Shown: positions 8,382 to 17,042, counted from the first letter of the stretch. The stretch: DNA of 64,000 nt from Jeongeupia chitinilytica (GCF_014652315.1 NZ_BMYO01000006.1:186001-250000); one strand, 5' to 3'. The notes: generated by a model not told the origin, from the sequence alone. Numbers and translations are program-made.

Positions 8382-9305
8382 ATGCGGCTACGGCATATCG
8401 AAGTGTTTCAGGCGATCCGCCAGAGCGGATCGGTCAGCGGCGCGGCGCAGCTGCTGCATGTGTCGCAGCCGGCGGTGACCAAGGTACTGCAGCATGCCGA
8501 GCTGCAGCTCGGGTTTCCGCTGTTCCTGCGCGTGCGCGGCAAGCTGCAGCCGACGCCGGAAGCGCTGGAGCTGGAGCGCGAAATCGCCAAGGTCAGCGAG
8601 AGCCTGAAGTCGGTGCGGCGGCTGGCGCAGAACCTGCGCAACAACCCGGGCCGGACGCTGCGGGTCGGCGCAACGCCGGCACTGGCGCTGGCATTGCTTC
8701 CACAGCTTGTACCCAGCTGGCTCACACGTTTTCCACAGAGCGGTTGCGAGTTGTCCACACACCACACCCGCGAGCTGGTGCAGGGGCTGATGATGCGCGA
8801 GCTCGACGTCGGCCTGACGCTGAAGCAGCCGGACCACCCGGGGCTGGCGGTGCGGACGATGACGACCGGTGCGCTGGTCGCGCTGGCGCCAAGCGGCTTC
8901 TGGGCTGAATCGCAGGCCGGTGTGCCGCTGCCGATCGACGCGCTGGCGGATACGCCGCTGATCGGCCTGTCGACCGACGATCCGCTGTCGGCGCTGCTCG
9001 AGCACCACCTTGCCGTGGTCGAGCCGCCGCCGCGCATCCGCCTCGCCGTGCAGACTTATCCACTGGCGCGTGCACTGGTCGAGGCCGGCGCCGGCGTCGC
9101 CATCGTCGACCCGTTCACCGCGCTCGGCGCCGACCCGGCAGCGACGATGATCCGCCCGCTGGCACCGGTACTGCCGATGACGCTGTACGCGCTGACCCGG
9201 ATCGACGAAACCCCGTCGCACCCGCTGACCGCGCTGCTGGAGCTGGTCGCGGCACGGGCGGGCGAACTGGTGAAGCAGGCTGGCGGGTCGGGGCGGCCAG
9301 CCTAG
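8382..9305 (+). CDS. LysR family transcriptional regulator
   Basis: A 307-residue LysR-type regulator. Residues 1-60 carry the winged helix-turn-helix (LRHIEVFQAIRQSGSVSGAA, then LLHVSQPAVTKVLQHAE), followed by a linker helix and a substrate-binding-type effector domain. ATG 8382 lies 9 nt after AAGG; an in-frame TTG at 8358 is less likely. It is transcribed divergently from dadA-ridA-gltI and probably controls them in response to an amino acid (inference from LysR neighbour logic). Its stop codon overlaps the stop of the convergent exporter gene in a shared CTAG. Confidence 0.9.
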   Translation: MRLRHIEVFQAIRQSGSVSGAAQLLHVSQPAVTKVLQHAELQLGFPLFLRVRGKLQPTPEALELEREIAKVSESLKSVRRLAQNLRNNPGRTLRVGATPALALALLPQLVPSWLTRFPQSGCELSTHHTRELVQGLMMRELDVGLTLKQPDHPGLAVRTMTTGALVALAPSGFWAESQAGVPLPIDALADTPLIGLSTDDPLSALLEHHLAVVEPPPRIRLAVQTYPLARALVEAGAGVAIVDPFTALGADPAATMIRPLAPVLPMTLYALTRIDETPSHPLTALLELVAARAGELVKQAGGSGRPA

Positions 9306-9751
9306 CGTTTGCGCATCAGCAGCGACGGCATGGCGATGCCGATCGTCAGTGCCAGCAGGATCATCGCCGCACGGACGATGCCGGTACCGGCATCGACCAG
9401 ATAGGGTTCGGCCGACTGGCCGGCGGCGAGGCCCGAGAGCTTCATCAGCGCGTGCACGGCCTCGTACATCGACACGCCGGGCACCATGGGGATCGCTGCC
9501 GAAATCGCGAAGACCGGCGCCGCAAGCCGGACGCGGCGGGCCCACAGCTCGGCCAGCCCGCCGATCGCCAGCGCGGCCAGCAGCGTGCCGAGGGTGATGT
9601 CGATGCCGGTGTGCATCAGCACGTCGCGCAGCAGCCGGCCGATGACCGCAAGCACCGCGGCGGCCCACAGCGCCCGCGGCGGCGCGTTGAACAGCAGTGC
9701 GAAGCCCAGTGCCGCCGGCGCGGCCCACAGCGAGATCAGCCAGGTGCTCAT
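9302..9751 (-). CDS. threonine/serine exporter family protein, C-terminal half (ThrE_2 type)
   Basis: A 149-residue integral membrane protein with four to five hydrophobic helices and the motif PGVSMYEAVHALMKL. This is the DUF3815/YjjB half of ThrE-type exporters. Its ATG overlaps the stop of the upstream DUF1212 gene by 4 nt (ATGA), so the two polypeptides are made from one transcript and probably assemble together. The substrate could be threonine, serine or, by analogy with YjjPB, succinate. Confidence 0.85.
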   Translation of the reverse strand: MSTWLISLWAAPAALGFALLFNAPPRALWAAAVLAVIGRLLRDVLMHTGIDITLGTLLAALAIGGLAELWARRVRLAAPVFAISAAIPMVPGVSMYEAVHALMKLSGLAAGQSAEPYLVDAGTGIVRAAMILLALTIGIAMPSLLMRKR

Positions 9752-10518
9752 ACGACGATCCTCAGTGCGACGCTCATCCCCAGCGCCAGCCCGACGACGA
9801 AGACCGCACCCATGGTCAGGCGCACCAGCGCGTTCAGATAGCTGCCGCTGAGCAGGTCGGCCGCGCCGTTGATCAACGGTACTCCGGGAATCAGGAACAG
9901 CACCGACGCCGCCAGCGCCGCCTGCGGCGTGCCGGTCAGGCCCTGCAGCAGGCCGACGACCAGCGTCGCGACGAAGGCGGCGGCCGGGGCGAACACGAAG
10001 GGCTTGAAATGGCGCATCGCCAGCAGCTGCCGCACGCGCATGCCGAGCGCTGCGCCGATGCTGGTGATCGCCACCGCCATCAGGTCGCCGTGGAACAGCG
10101 CCGCAAACGCGCCGCAGGCGAAGCCGACGAAGACCGCGACCAGCCAGGCCGGATAATAGTGTGGATAACTTTCCAGATCGTCGAGCAGCGTGGCAAAGCC
10201 GTTGGCACCGACGCGACCGGCCTCGAGCGCGTTGACGGCACGGTTGACGCCCGAGAGCACGCGGAAGTTCACCCCCATGTGCGGGGCGCGCCGCAACGCG
10301 GTTTCCTGCCGGCCATCGACGCTGACGGTGACGCCGAGACTCAGCGACGAGACGATCGCATCGACACGGCGGGCGCCGAGCGCGCGCGCGGTGCGGTCGA
10401 GCGTTGCCGTGGTGCGCGCGGTATCGCCGCCGCTCTGGTGCACCAGCACCGCAGCGTCGAGCGCCAGCTTGGCGATCCGGGCCGGATCAGGGAGTGGTTG
10501 GGGCTGTGGCACGTCCAT
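9748..10518 (-). CDS. threonine/serine exporter family protein, N-terminal half (ThrE_1 type)
   Basis: A 256-residue protein with a soluble N-terminal part of roughly 110 residues (AVLVHQSGGDTARTTATLDR) and about five membrane helices. This is the DUF1212/YjjP half of ThrE exporters. The ATG ending at 10518 lies inside the 3' end of msrQ, a 32-nt overlap; a Met eight codons earlier (10542) is also possible. Neither has a strong ribosome-binding site, so translational coupling to msrQ is likely. Confidence 0.85.
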   Translation of the reverse strand: MDVPQPQPLPDPARIAKLALDAAVLVHQSGGDTARTTATLDRTARALGARRVDAIVSSLSLGVTVSVDGRQETALRRAPHMGVNFRVLSGVNRAVNALEAGRVGANGFATLLDDLESYPHYYPAWLVAVFVGFACGAFAALFHGDLMAVAITSIGAALGMRVRQLLAMRHFKPFVFAPAAAFVATLVVGLLQGLTGTPQAALAASVLFLIPGVPLINGAADLLSGSYLNALVRLTMGAVFVVGLALGMSVALRIVV

Positions 10519-11107
10519 GCTTCGATTGTGGACCGGATGCATTGCGGCGTTTTTGCCAACGGTCAAGCCGCCACAGCAAAAGCAGCGCCAGAACAAGGCC
10601 GTAGATCGCCGGCTCGGTGATGTCGCGCTTCACCAGCCACCAGTAGTGGACGACGACGAGGATGCTGATCGGATAGACGAGTTTGTGCAAGCGCGCCCAG
10701 TTGCGCTTGAGTTTGCGCACCATGGCGTCGTTCGACGTGACCGCGAGCGGTATCAGCAGCACGAAGGCGGAAAAGCCGACCGTGATGAACGGCCGCTTGA
10801 CGACGTCGTGCCACATGGCGCCGACGTCGAAAAAATGGTCGAGCGCGAACCAGGTGGTGAAATGCAGGCAGGCGTAGAAGAACGCGAACAGCCCGAGCAT
10901 CCGGCGGAACTTCAGCAGCTCGTTGCGGCTGGTGAACTGGCGCAGCGGCGACACGGACAGCGTCACCAGCAGGCCGACGAGTGCCCAGGTGCCGGTCGAA
11001 TGGGTGATGAACTCCACCGGGTTCACTGCGGACGGTGCCAGCCACACCAGACGTGCCAGCGGCAGCAGGCAAAGCAGGAAAACGGCGATTTTCAGGTTTC
11101 GGATCAT
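10487..11107 (-). CDS. msrQ: protein-methionine-sulfoxide reductase heme-binding subunit MsrQ (YedZ)
   Basis: A 206-residue six-helix membrane protein of the ferric-reductase-like family. Conserved histidines occur in YACLHFTTWF, RLHKLVYP and VVVHYWWLVK, which ligate heme b. MsrQ passes quinone-pool electrons to the periplasmic molybdoenzyme MsrP, which repairs oxidised methionines. The usual partner gene msrP is not adjacent; it is at 34231-35151 on the same strand. The start at MIRNLKIAVFLL is the only good Met before the first helix. Confidence 0.92.
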   Translation of the reverse strand: MIRNLKIAVFLLCLLPLARLVWLAPSAVNPVEFITHSTGTWALVGLLVTLSVSPLRQFTSRNELLKFRRMLGLFAFFYACLHFTTWFALDHFFDVGAMWHDVVKRPFITVGFSAFVLLIPLAVTSNDAMVRKLKRNWARLHKLVYPISILVVVHYWWLVKRDITEPAIYGLVLALLLLWRLDRWQKRRNASGPQSKHGRATAPTTP

Positions 11108-11253
11108 GATGCTTAGGTCCCGGTCGGTGCAGGTCGGTTCCTGCCATGGTGCGGATACATACGGCCGCGGGGCTGCGGCAGATGTATTCACCCGCTGCGT
11201 GGCATCCCGCGTACAAGCTTGAGTCGCCGCAGCCGCGCCGATCTGACACCCCT

Positions 11254-11259
11254 TATAAT
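11254..11259 (+). promoter_or_regulatory. -10 box (TATAAT followed by CGG) of proB
   Basis: A perfect TATAAT followed by CGG lies 29 nt before the proB ATG. No good -35 is visible at the usual spacing. The same TAKAATCGG signature recurs at four other sites in the window. Confidence 0.55.
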
Positions 11260-11287
11260 CGGTTTTTTTCCCGCGCCCGCCATTGCC

Positions 11288-12403
11288 ATGACCATCGTCC
11301 AGTCTGCCCATCGTCTCGTCATCAAGGTCGGCTCCAGCCTCGTCACCAACGAAGGCCGCGGGCTCGATCACCACGCGCTGGCGCGCTGGGCCGAGGAAAT
11401 CGCCGAACTCGCCAAGCAGGGCAAGGAAGTCGTGCTGGTGTCGAGCGGCGCCGTTGCCGAAGGGGTGGCCCGGCTGGGCTGGAGCGAAAAGCCCAGCGCC
11501 GTGCACGAGAAGCAGGCCGCCGCCGCCGTCGGCCAGATGGGGCTGGCGCAAGGCTACGAAAGCGCCTTCCGCCAGCACGGCCTCAAGACCGCACAGGTGT
11601 TGCTGACCCATGACGACATGGCCGACCGTACCCGCTACCTGAATGCCCGCTCCACCCTGCTGACGCTGCTGTCGTTCGGCGTGATCCCCATCATCAACGA
11701 GAACGACACCGTCGTCACCGCCGAGATCAAGTTCGGCGACAACGACACCCTCGGTGCGCTGGTCACCAACCTGATCGAAGGCGATGCGCTGATCATCCTC
11801 ACCGATCAGCAGGGCCTGTACACCGCCGACCCGCGCAGCAACCCGGACGCGCGGTTCGTCAATCAGGCGATTGCCGGCACGCCCGAGCTCGAAGCCATGG
11901 CCGGCGGCGCCGGCTCGTCGGTCGGTACCGGCGGCATGTACACCAAGATCATCGCCGCCAAGCGTGCCGCCCGTTCGGGCGCGGCCACGGTCATCGCCAG
12001 CGGCCGCGAACCGCAGGTACTGACCCGGCTGGCCGCCGGCGAGGCGATCGGCACGCTGCTGATCTCGCACACCACGCCGCTGGCGGCGAAGAAGCAGTGG
12101 ATCATCGACCACCTGCAGATCCACGGCCGCGTCCACGTCGACGAAGGCGCGCGCCGCGCCATGCTCGACCGCGGCTCCAGCCTGCTGCCGATCGGCGTCA
12201 CCCAGATCGACGGCGACTTCCCGCGCGGCGAAATCGTCCGCATCGTCGGCCCGGACGGCGTCGAATTCGCCCGCGGCATCGCCAACTACCCGAGCAAGGA
12301 CGCCAAACGCATCCTGCGCCAGCCCACCGGGCAGATCGAAGCCACGCTGGGGTATATCGACGAGCCGGAACTGGTGCACCGGGACAATCTGGTGATGCTG
12401 TAG
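11288..12403 (+). CDS. proB: glutamate 5-kinase
   Basis: A 371-residue enzyme. The amino-acid kinase domain carries KVGSSLVTNEG near the start, SSGAVAEG, INENDTV, FGDNDTLGALV and GTGGMYTKIIAAKRA. A C-terminal PUA domain begins after about residue 275. It phosphorylates glutamate, the first step of proline synthesis, and is normally feedback-inhibited by proline. ATG 11288 begins MTIVQSAHRLVIK; the 23 codons upstream are not conserved-looking. proA is not in the window. Confidence 0.96.
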   Translation: MTIVQSAHRLVIKVGSSLVTNEGRGLDHHALARWAEEIAELAKQGKEVVLVSSGAVAEGVARLGWSEKPSAVHEKQAAAAVGQMGLAQGYESAFRQHGLKTAQVLLTHDDMADRTRYLNARSTLLTLLSFGVIPIINENDTVVTAEIKFGDNDTLGALVTNLIEGDALIILTDQQGLYTADPRSNPDARFVNQAIAGTPELEAMAGGAGSSVGTGGMYTKIIAAKRAARSGAATVIASGREPQVLTRLAAGEAIGTLLISHTTPLAAKKQWIIDHLQIHGRVHVDEGARRAMLDRGSSLLPIGVTQIDGDFPRGEIVRIVGPDGVEFARGIANYPSKDAKRILRQPTGQIEATLGYIDEPELVHRDNLVML

Positions 12404-12611
12404 GCCAATGGAGTAGCTTCAAGGGTGCACGATGCTCCAGGCACGGGGCCGTATGGATTGATTCAGCCCGTATCGGGCCGGGTTCGCGCAAGCCGATGCG
12501 CCAGTTCCATGATGTACTGGCTGTTTTCTGGCAGCGTTGAGCCTTGTTTCACTCGGTCCAGTCAGCGTGTTTCGATTTGGGGGTCGGGGAGAGATGTGTT
12601 TCGGGGAATGA

Positions 12612-13010
12612 ATGCCCAACCGTGATGCACTTGAATTCCAGGACTCCGAGGTTGCGGTCGTCGGTTTTGATGGCGAGGATTTCCTTGTCCGCTTCTCGGC
12701 AGGCCGGATTCGTCGCGGGCAATCCCGGCCGTGTGGCGATGATGATGCGGAGTTCATGCAGCCTCTCGTGCTGCGGTGTTTTCATGCGTCCCTCGTCGAG
12801 CAAGAGCCCGGCTGCATCGGCAGCCTCGCACATGGCGTACTGCGGGTGGCGGGGGCCGGTCCGGGGCGCGTTCCAGTTCCCTTTGAAACGACTGAAAGCG
12901 TCGAACTGGAACTCGTTTTCGCCAACGGCGCCATGTGCAGGGTGACCGGTCGGGGCCTGACGCTCAAGTCTGCGGGCGAGGCCCCTATTGCCGAGTGGCT
13001 GAAGTGCTAG
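12612..13010 (+). CDS. hypothetical protein, 132 residues
   Basis: Not recognised with certainty. GGGGA lies 4 nt before the ATG. The product begins MPNRDALEFQDSEV and contains GFDGEDFLVRFS, LELVFANGAMCRVTG and a short C-terminal tail. The pattern of beta-strand-rich blocks suggests a small soluble domain. Codon use is less GC-rich at third positions than in most neighbours, matching the AT-richer patch that also holds murI. A reading on the opposite strand is less convincing. Confidence 0.6.
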   Translation: MPNRDALEFQDSEVAVVGFDGEDFLVRFSAGRIRRGQSRPCGDDDAEFMQPLVLRCFHASLVEQEPGCIGSLAHGVLRVAGAGPGRVPVPFETTESVELELVFANGAMCRVTGRGLTLKSAGEAPIAEWLKC

Positions 13011-13252
13011 CTCAGCCAGGGCTGCCGGGCCAGTTTGGGGCGGCAGTCGATGCGACCTGCATTGCCGTTCCCCGAGCCGTTGGTCTGTCCACGAAATCCA
13101 GGTGCCGCAGCCAGGCTCGGTGCCCGAGTCGCGCGTGTTTCAGCGTCGATGAAGCGGCTTGCGTTCGGCGTTGCCCGCCATCGCTCCCGCCACGTGCCAA
13201 TGATCCGGAAATGGTAACCAGGCGCCAAAAATCGCATGGTGAAAAACGGGAG

Positions 13253-13258
13253 TAGAAT
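13253..13258 (+). promoter_or_regulatory. candidate -10 box (TAGAAT followed by CGG) upstream of murI
   Basis: TAGAATCGG matches the signature seen before ftsZ, proB, msbA and the epimerase gene. It lies 217 nt before the murI ATG and 31 nt before a possible small reading frame. Confidence 0.4.
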
Positions 13259-13288
13259 CGGCGGGTTGCGAAATCGGATGCAAGGGCA

Positions 13289-13408
13289 ATGAGCCGCAAA
13301 AAATCACCGGGAGCGCGCCGGTATTGGGCGGACATGCTTGTGGCCGGTTTCGGCGGCGAGATTGCCCGAAAACAGCCGGGCAGCCGATGGCAAGTGGCTG
13401 ATGCTTGA
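13289..13408 (+). CDS. possible 39-residue small protein
   Basis: An ATG preceded by AAGGG opens 39 codons, beginning MSRKKSPGARRYWADM and ending in TGA. The product is basic with a short amphipathic middle. It sits 31 nt after the -10-like TAGAATCGG, the spacing expected for a first gene. No family is recognised. It could equally be a leader of the murI transcript without a coding role. Confidence 0.25.
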   Translation: MSRKKSPGARRYWADMLVAGFGGEIARKQPGSRWQVADA

Positions 13409-13474
13409 TCGCGGACTCGCCATAAGGGCGTAGACGGATGCGCCGCGGTTTTACCGAATCAGGGCAGAACCCGA

Positions 13475-14245
13475 ATGATTGGCATGTTTGATTCCGGGCT
13501 GGGCGGATTGTCCGTTTGGCGCGCTGTATCGGCGCTGCTTCCTGAATTGCCCCTCTGGTATGTTGCCGACCAGGCACGGGCCCCGTACGGCGGCCGCGAT
13601 CATGGCGAGATCATTGACCGTTCGCTCCGAATCGGTCGTCACATGCAAGCGGGTGGGGCGGAATTGCTGGTTGTTGCATGCAATACCGCAACCGCGGTCG
13701 CGGTAACCCATTTGCGACGCGCGCTTTCCATTCCGGTCGTTGGTGTGGAGCCTGCGGTCAAACCGGCTGCGATTGCCACAAAATCCGGAAAAGTCGGTCT
13801 GCTGGCGACGAAGGTCACGCTCGAAAGCCGCCGGCTGAAGGCCCTCATCGAAAACTACGCTGCCGACGTTGAAGTCATCCTTCAGCCGGGGACCGGCTTG
13901 GTCGAACAGGTCGAGGCCGGCGAGCTCGATAGCGCGGATACCAGAGCGCTGGTTGCCGCCGCGATAGTGCCGTTCCTGAACGCAGGGGTGGACCAGATCG
14001 TTCTCGGTTGTACCCACTACCCGTTTTTGTCTCCGCTCATCCGCGACATCGCCGGGCCGGATATCGAGCTGCTTGAACCCGCCACAGCCGTCGCGCGTCG
14101 CGTATCGTCGCTCGCCGGGCCCGTTCATCGCGTTTGCAGGGACACGCCGCACCAGTTCATGAGTACTGCCCCGAGCCAGCGGTCGACACTGGCCATGCAC
14201 AGGATGCTCGGGTTTTCATTCCCGGTGATGCCGCTTCAGCTGTGA
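13475..14245 (+). CDS. murI: glutamate racemase
   Basis: A 256-residue cofactor-independent racemase. It carries the N-terminal FDSGLGG (Asp6, Ser7), the first catalytic cysteine in VVACNTAT (Cys69) and the second in VLGCTHYP (Cys179). It makes D-glutamate for MurD, which is encoded about 30 kb downstream. Third-position GC is lower than in flanking genes. The C-terminal 20-30 residues (RVCRDTPHQFMS onwards) look typical for the family, so the gene appears intact. Confidence 0.93.
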   Translation: MIGMFDSGLGGLSVWRAVSALLPELPLWYVADQARAPYGGRDHGEIIDRSLRIGRHMQAGGAELLVVACNTATAVAVTHLRRALSIPVVGVEPAVKPAAIATKSGKVGLLATKVTLESRRLKALIENYAADVEVILQPGTGLVEQVEAGELDSADTRALVAAAIVPFLNAGVDQIVLGCTHYPFLSPLIRDIAGPDIELLEPATAVARRVSSLAGPVHRVCRDTPHQFMSTAPSQRSTLAMHRMLGFSFPVMPLQL

Positions 14246-14343
14246 GCGGCATGCAATGTCCGGTGGCGGCCAGTTGCTTACATGTGATGCTGGATCATCA
14301 CAAGATTCATGCTGAATTCATTGCTGAGATAAAGTAAGCAAAT

Positions 14344-14371
14344 CCGTCGTGGCCGTGTCCGGCCATGACGG
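14344..14371 (+). terminator. probable terminator after murI
   Basis: The arms 14344-14355 and 14360-14371 form a 12-bp stem with one G-T mismatch and a TGTC loop. A short T-containing stretch (CCTTTTGG) follows a few nt later. It lies between murI and the GNAT gene. Confidence 0.45.
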
Positions 14372-14398
14372 CTTCCGCCTTTTGGCCCCTGGAGCCCC

Positions 14399-14818
14399 AT
14401 GATCAGCGAAGCGAGCAGTCTGGACTATCCGTTCATCGAAAAGGTGACCCGCCAGAACATGGCGCACCATTATGCGCAGCACCGGATCGAGTGGAACGAC
14501 GAGGCCCATGCATCCGGGCTGGCGGCCACCGACAACTACATCGTGCGCGACGACGACGAGCGTGTCGCGGTGATCCGCATCAGCTTCAACCAGCGCCATC
14601 TGTACATCAACGATCTGCAGGTCATTCCCAGGGCGCAACGCAACGGTATCGGCACCAGGCTGCTCGACCACGCGATGTCGCTGGCGCGGGCGAGGGAGCT
14701 TGAAGCCGTGCGCCTGTGCGTGTTCAACGGCAATTCGGCGAAGAAATTCTACGAAAAGCTGGGTTTCGAACAGGTGGGCGAGCAGGGCAGCGTGCTGCGG
14801 ATGGAGTGCAGGGTTTAA
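14399..14818 (+). CDS. GNAT family N-acetyltransferase
   Basis: A 139-residue single-domain acetyltransferase. Motif A reads LQVIPRAQRNGIGTRLLDHA, with the acetyl-CoA pyrophosphate loop RNGIGT, and motif B reads NGNSAKKFYEKLGFEQVG. GGAG lies 6 nt before the ATG. The substrate is unknown. It is followed 40 nt later by a NUDIX gene on the same strand. Confidence 0.85.
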   Translation: MISEASSLDYPFIEKVTRQNMAHHYAQHRIEWNDEAHASGLAATDNYIVRDDDERVAVIRISFNQRHLYINDLQVIPRAQRNGIGTRLLDHAMSLARARELEAVRLCVFNGNSAKKFYEKLGFEQVGEQGSVLRMECRV

Positions 14819-14858
14819 AGTGGGGGTGGCCGGCCGGTGGCCATGAAAAGGAATTCCC

Positions 14859-15395
14859 ATGCAGGACTTGAGCTTGCTCAGCAGCAGCATCGTTTATGAA
14901 AACCCGTGGCTGCGCGTGCGCGAGGACCGGTTCGTCCGGCCTGGCGGTGCCGAGGGGCTGTACGGCGTGGTGGAGAAGGACGACTTTGCCGTGATCGCGG
15001 CCGTTGCCGACGGCCGGGTGCAGCTGGTCGAGCAGTTCCGCTACCCGGTTCAGGGCCGTTACTGGGAGCTGCCGCAGGGCGTGGCCAAATCGGCCAACGG
15101 CGATCTGCTCGAAACGGCGCGGATCGAGCTGCGCGAGGAAACCGGCTTCGTCGCCGAAGATATCGTCGATGCCGGGCCGCTGTTCCTCGCCTACGGCATG
15201 ACGACACAGGCCTACCGCGTGTTCGTGGCGACCGGACTGACGCAGGTAGGTACGGCGCTGGAGGCCGAGGAGGAAGGGCTGATCAGTCGCAGTTTCTCCA
15301 TCGCCGAAGTCGAGCGGATGATCATCGCCGGCGAGATCCGCGATTCGGTCACCGTGGCGGCGTTCGGGCTGTTGCGGCTGAAAGGACTGATCTGA
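14859..15395 (+). CDS. NUDIX hydrolase, ADP-ribose pyrophosphatase type
   Basis: A 178-residue NUDIX protein. The Nudix box includes GVAKSANGD and ETARIELREETGF, with the REXXEE glutamates for Mg2+ binding. An upstream EQFRYPVQGRYWELP block and the overall length resemble ADP-ribose/ADP-sugar pyrophosphatases (NudF-like) rather than MutT. AGGA precedes the start. The stop codon overlaps the next start by one base (TGATG), so the two are translationally coupled. Confidence 0.85.
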   Translation: MQDLSLLSSSIVYENPWLRVREDRFVRPGGAEGLYGVVEKDDFAVIAAVADGRVQLVEQFRYPVQGRYWELPQGVAKSANGDLLETARIELREETGFVAEDIVDAGPLFLAYGMTTQAYRVFVATGLTQVGTALEAEEEGLISRSFSIAEVERMIIAGEIRDSVTVAAFGLLRLKGLI

Positions 15396-15733
15396 TGCCG
15401 GCCGGCGCCGAGGTCCATTCGCTGGCCGACCATGTGGCCGCGATTCTGGGGCTGGCGCAGACGCCGGCGATCGTCGCGACGACGAACCGCAGCGAACGGT
15501 GGCAGGATCAGGGCTTCACGGTGTGCCGGACGGTCAGCGACTACCGCTTCGACAACGGCGTGCAGATCCGCCGTACCGTCGAGCAGGACGACTTTCCCGA
15601 TGCGCTGGCCTGCGCCGAGTGCTGGATCGAATACACGGTGCTGGCCGATGCCGGCCAGCCGTTGCAACCGGTACGCAAATCGTTCGACAACGCCTGCCGC
15701 GAGGCCTTCTGGCTGGCGTATCACCGCGCCTGA
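15395..15733 (+). CDS. hypothetical protein, 112 residues
   Basis: No family is recognised. The soluble product begins MPAGAEVHSLADHV and carries two short aromatic motifs (YRFDNGVQIRR and the segment around AECWIEYTVL). It ends with an aromatic and positively charged helix (REAFWLAYHRA). It is coupled to the NUDIX gene through TGATG with AAGGA upstream, which supports translation. Its 3' end overlaps the convergent maturase gene by 13 nt. Confidence 0.65.
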   Translation: MPAGAEVHSLADHVAAILGLAQTPAIVATTNRSERWQDQGFTVCRTVSDYRFDNGVQIRRTVEQDDFPDALACAECWIEYTVLADAGQPLQPVRKSFDNACREAFWLAYHRA

Positions 15734-17028
15734 ACGGCCTTGGGTGACAGCCGCTGCATCTGCGGTACCGCGTGATCGTAAAAACCTTTCCAGCCCTCGC
15801 ACAGATAGCTGAGGTTGCCCTCGCCCGGCCGGGTCTTGAGCAGCCGGGTGCGCGGGCATTCGCCGTAGCACAGCGTCAGGTGCGGGCAGCGGCGGCACTC
15901 GCCGGGGAGGCTGTTGAACTTGTCGAGGCCGAATTCGAGCTGGCGCAAGGAAAACACCATCTCCGACAGCGATTTCTCGCCGATCCGGCCGATTTCGTAT
16001 TCCGGATAGACATAGTGGTCGCACGAATACACACGGCCGTCCTGTTCGACCGCAACGTTCTTGCCGCAGAACGGGCTGCTGGTGCACAGCTGTGCCGGCT
16101 TGCCCTGCAGTTGCGCGATCGTGGTTTCGAACTGGTTGATCTTGATCCGGTTCAGGTCGCGGGCGAACCATTCGTCGAACACCGTCGAAAGAAACGTACC
16201 CCAGTCGGCCGGATCGACGCTCCAGTCGGTGACGATGGACAGCGGATGGCCGGGCCGCGCGCGCGGGCTGCCCTGCGGCGCCAGCCGCTGGCTGTCCAGA
16301 TGCCCCGGCGCAACGTGTTCGAACTGCTTCGGTTCGACGCAGGGAATGAACTGCATGTAGGTCGAGCCGAGTTCGTCGCGCAGGAAGCGGTACACGGCGA
16401 GCGGCTGCAGCGCATTCTTGCGGTTGATCACCGTCAGCGTGCTGAACGGCACGGCGTATTTCTTCAGGATTTGCGCGCCGCGGAATACTGCATCGAAGCT
16501 CGATTTGCCGCTCTTGGTCGGCCGGTAGGCGTCGTGCAGTTCGCGCGGGCCGTCGATGCTCAGCCCGACCAGAAAGCCCGCCTCGGCGAGGAAGGCGCCC
16601 CAGTCGTCATCGAGCAGCGTGCCGTTGGTCTGCAGGTCGTTGGAGATGCGCCGGCCCGGCGGCAGGTGCTTCTGCTGCAGCGCGACGATGCGGCGGAAGA
16701 AGTCGACGCCGAGCAGCGTCGGCTCGCCGCCGTGCCAGGTGAAGACGATCTCCTCGACGTCCTGGCTGGCGATGTAGTCGACGACGAAGGTCTCCAGCAG
16801 CGCGTCGCCGATGCGCTGGTTCTTCTGGTCGAGCAGGCCTTCCTTGCTCAGGTAATAGCAGTAGTTGCAGTCGAGGTTGCATGCCGAGCCGACCGCCTTG
16901 ACGGTCGCGTGCATGTAGCGGCTGACGCCGTGGCCGGGCTTGTTGTCACCGGCGTCGAGCCAGGTCTGCAGCGCTTCGGGGCTGATGTTGAGGCGCTTGG
17001 CATGGTTCAGGGTTTCGGTGCTGTGCAT
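15721..17028 (-). CDS. anaerobic sulfatase maturase (radical SAM, formylglycine-generating)
   Basis: A 435-residue radical SAM protein. Cys50, Cys54 and Cys57 form the CxxxCxxC cluster (CNLDCNYC). Typical maturase motifs follow: FTWHGGEPTLLG, NDLQTNGTLL and GLSIDGP. A SPASM region holds many cysteines (CGKNVAVEQDGRVYSCDHY and CRRCPHLTLCYGECP) for two auxiliary 4Fe-4S clusters. The enzyme oxidises a Cys or Ser of a sulfatase to formylglycine. Its presumed substrate is the sulfatase two genes upstream on the same strand. The start follows a weak GGA; the 64 upstream codons are not part of the family. Confidence 0.92.
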   Translation of the reverse strand: MHSTETLNHAKRLNISPEALQTWLDAGDNKPGHGVSRYMHATVKAVGSACNLDCNYCYYLSKEGLLDQKNQRIGDALLETFVVDYIASQDVEEIVFTWHGGEPTLLGVDFFRRIVALQQKHLPPGRRISNDLQTNGTLLDDDWGAFLAEAGFLVGLSIDGPRELHDAYRPTKSGKSSFDAVFRGAQILKKYAVPFSTLTVINRKNALQPLAVYRFLRDELGSTYMQFIPCVEPKQFEHVAPGHLDSQRLAPQGSPRARPGHPLSIVTDWSVDPADWGTFLSTVFDEWFARDLNRIKINQFETTIAQLQGKPAQLCTSSPFCGKNVAVEQDGRVYSCDHYVYPEYEIGRIGEKSLSEMVFSLRQLEFGLDKFNSLPGECRRCPHLTLCYGECPRTRLLKTRPGEGNLSYLCEGWKGFYDHAVPQMQRLSPKAVQAR

Positions 17029-17042
17029 GGTGTATCCGGTAT

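Larger units (their letters stand above)
13011..13474. other. 464-nt stretch without a confident gene
   Basis: The region between the 132-residue hypothetical gene and murI is relatively AT-rich. It holds a -10-like TAGAATCGG at 13253-13261 and a possible 39-codon reading frame (13289-13408). I see no tRNA, repeat or clear terminator. The most likely role is the murI promoter and leader. Confidence 0.5.

Noticed and set aside
8696..8759. DnaA-box-like cluster considered as a replication origin
   Set aside because: It lies inside an intact lysR gene, with no dnaA, dnaN, gidA or AT-rich unwinding region nearby.
12549..12833. 94-codon minus-strand frame opposite the 132-residue hypothetical gene
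   Set aside because: No ribosome-binding site and no recognisable pattern; the + strand frame has GGGGA well placed and continues as a plausible domain.
13007..13237. 76-codon minus-strand frame before murI
   Set aside because: No similarity, no ribosome-binding site and ordinary length for chance frames at this GC content.
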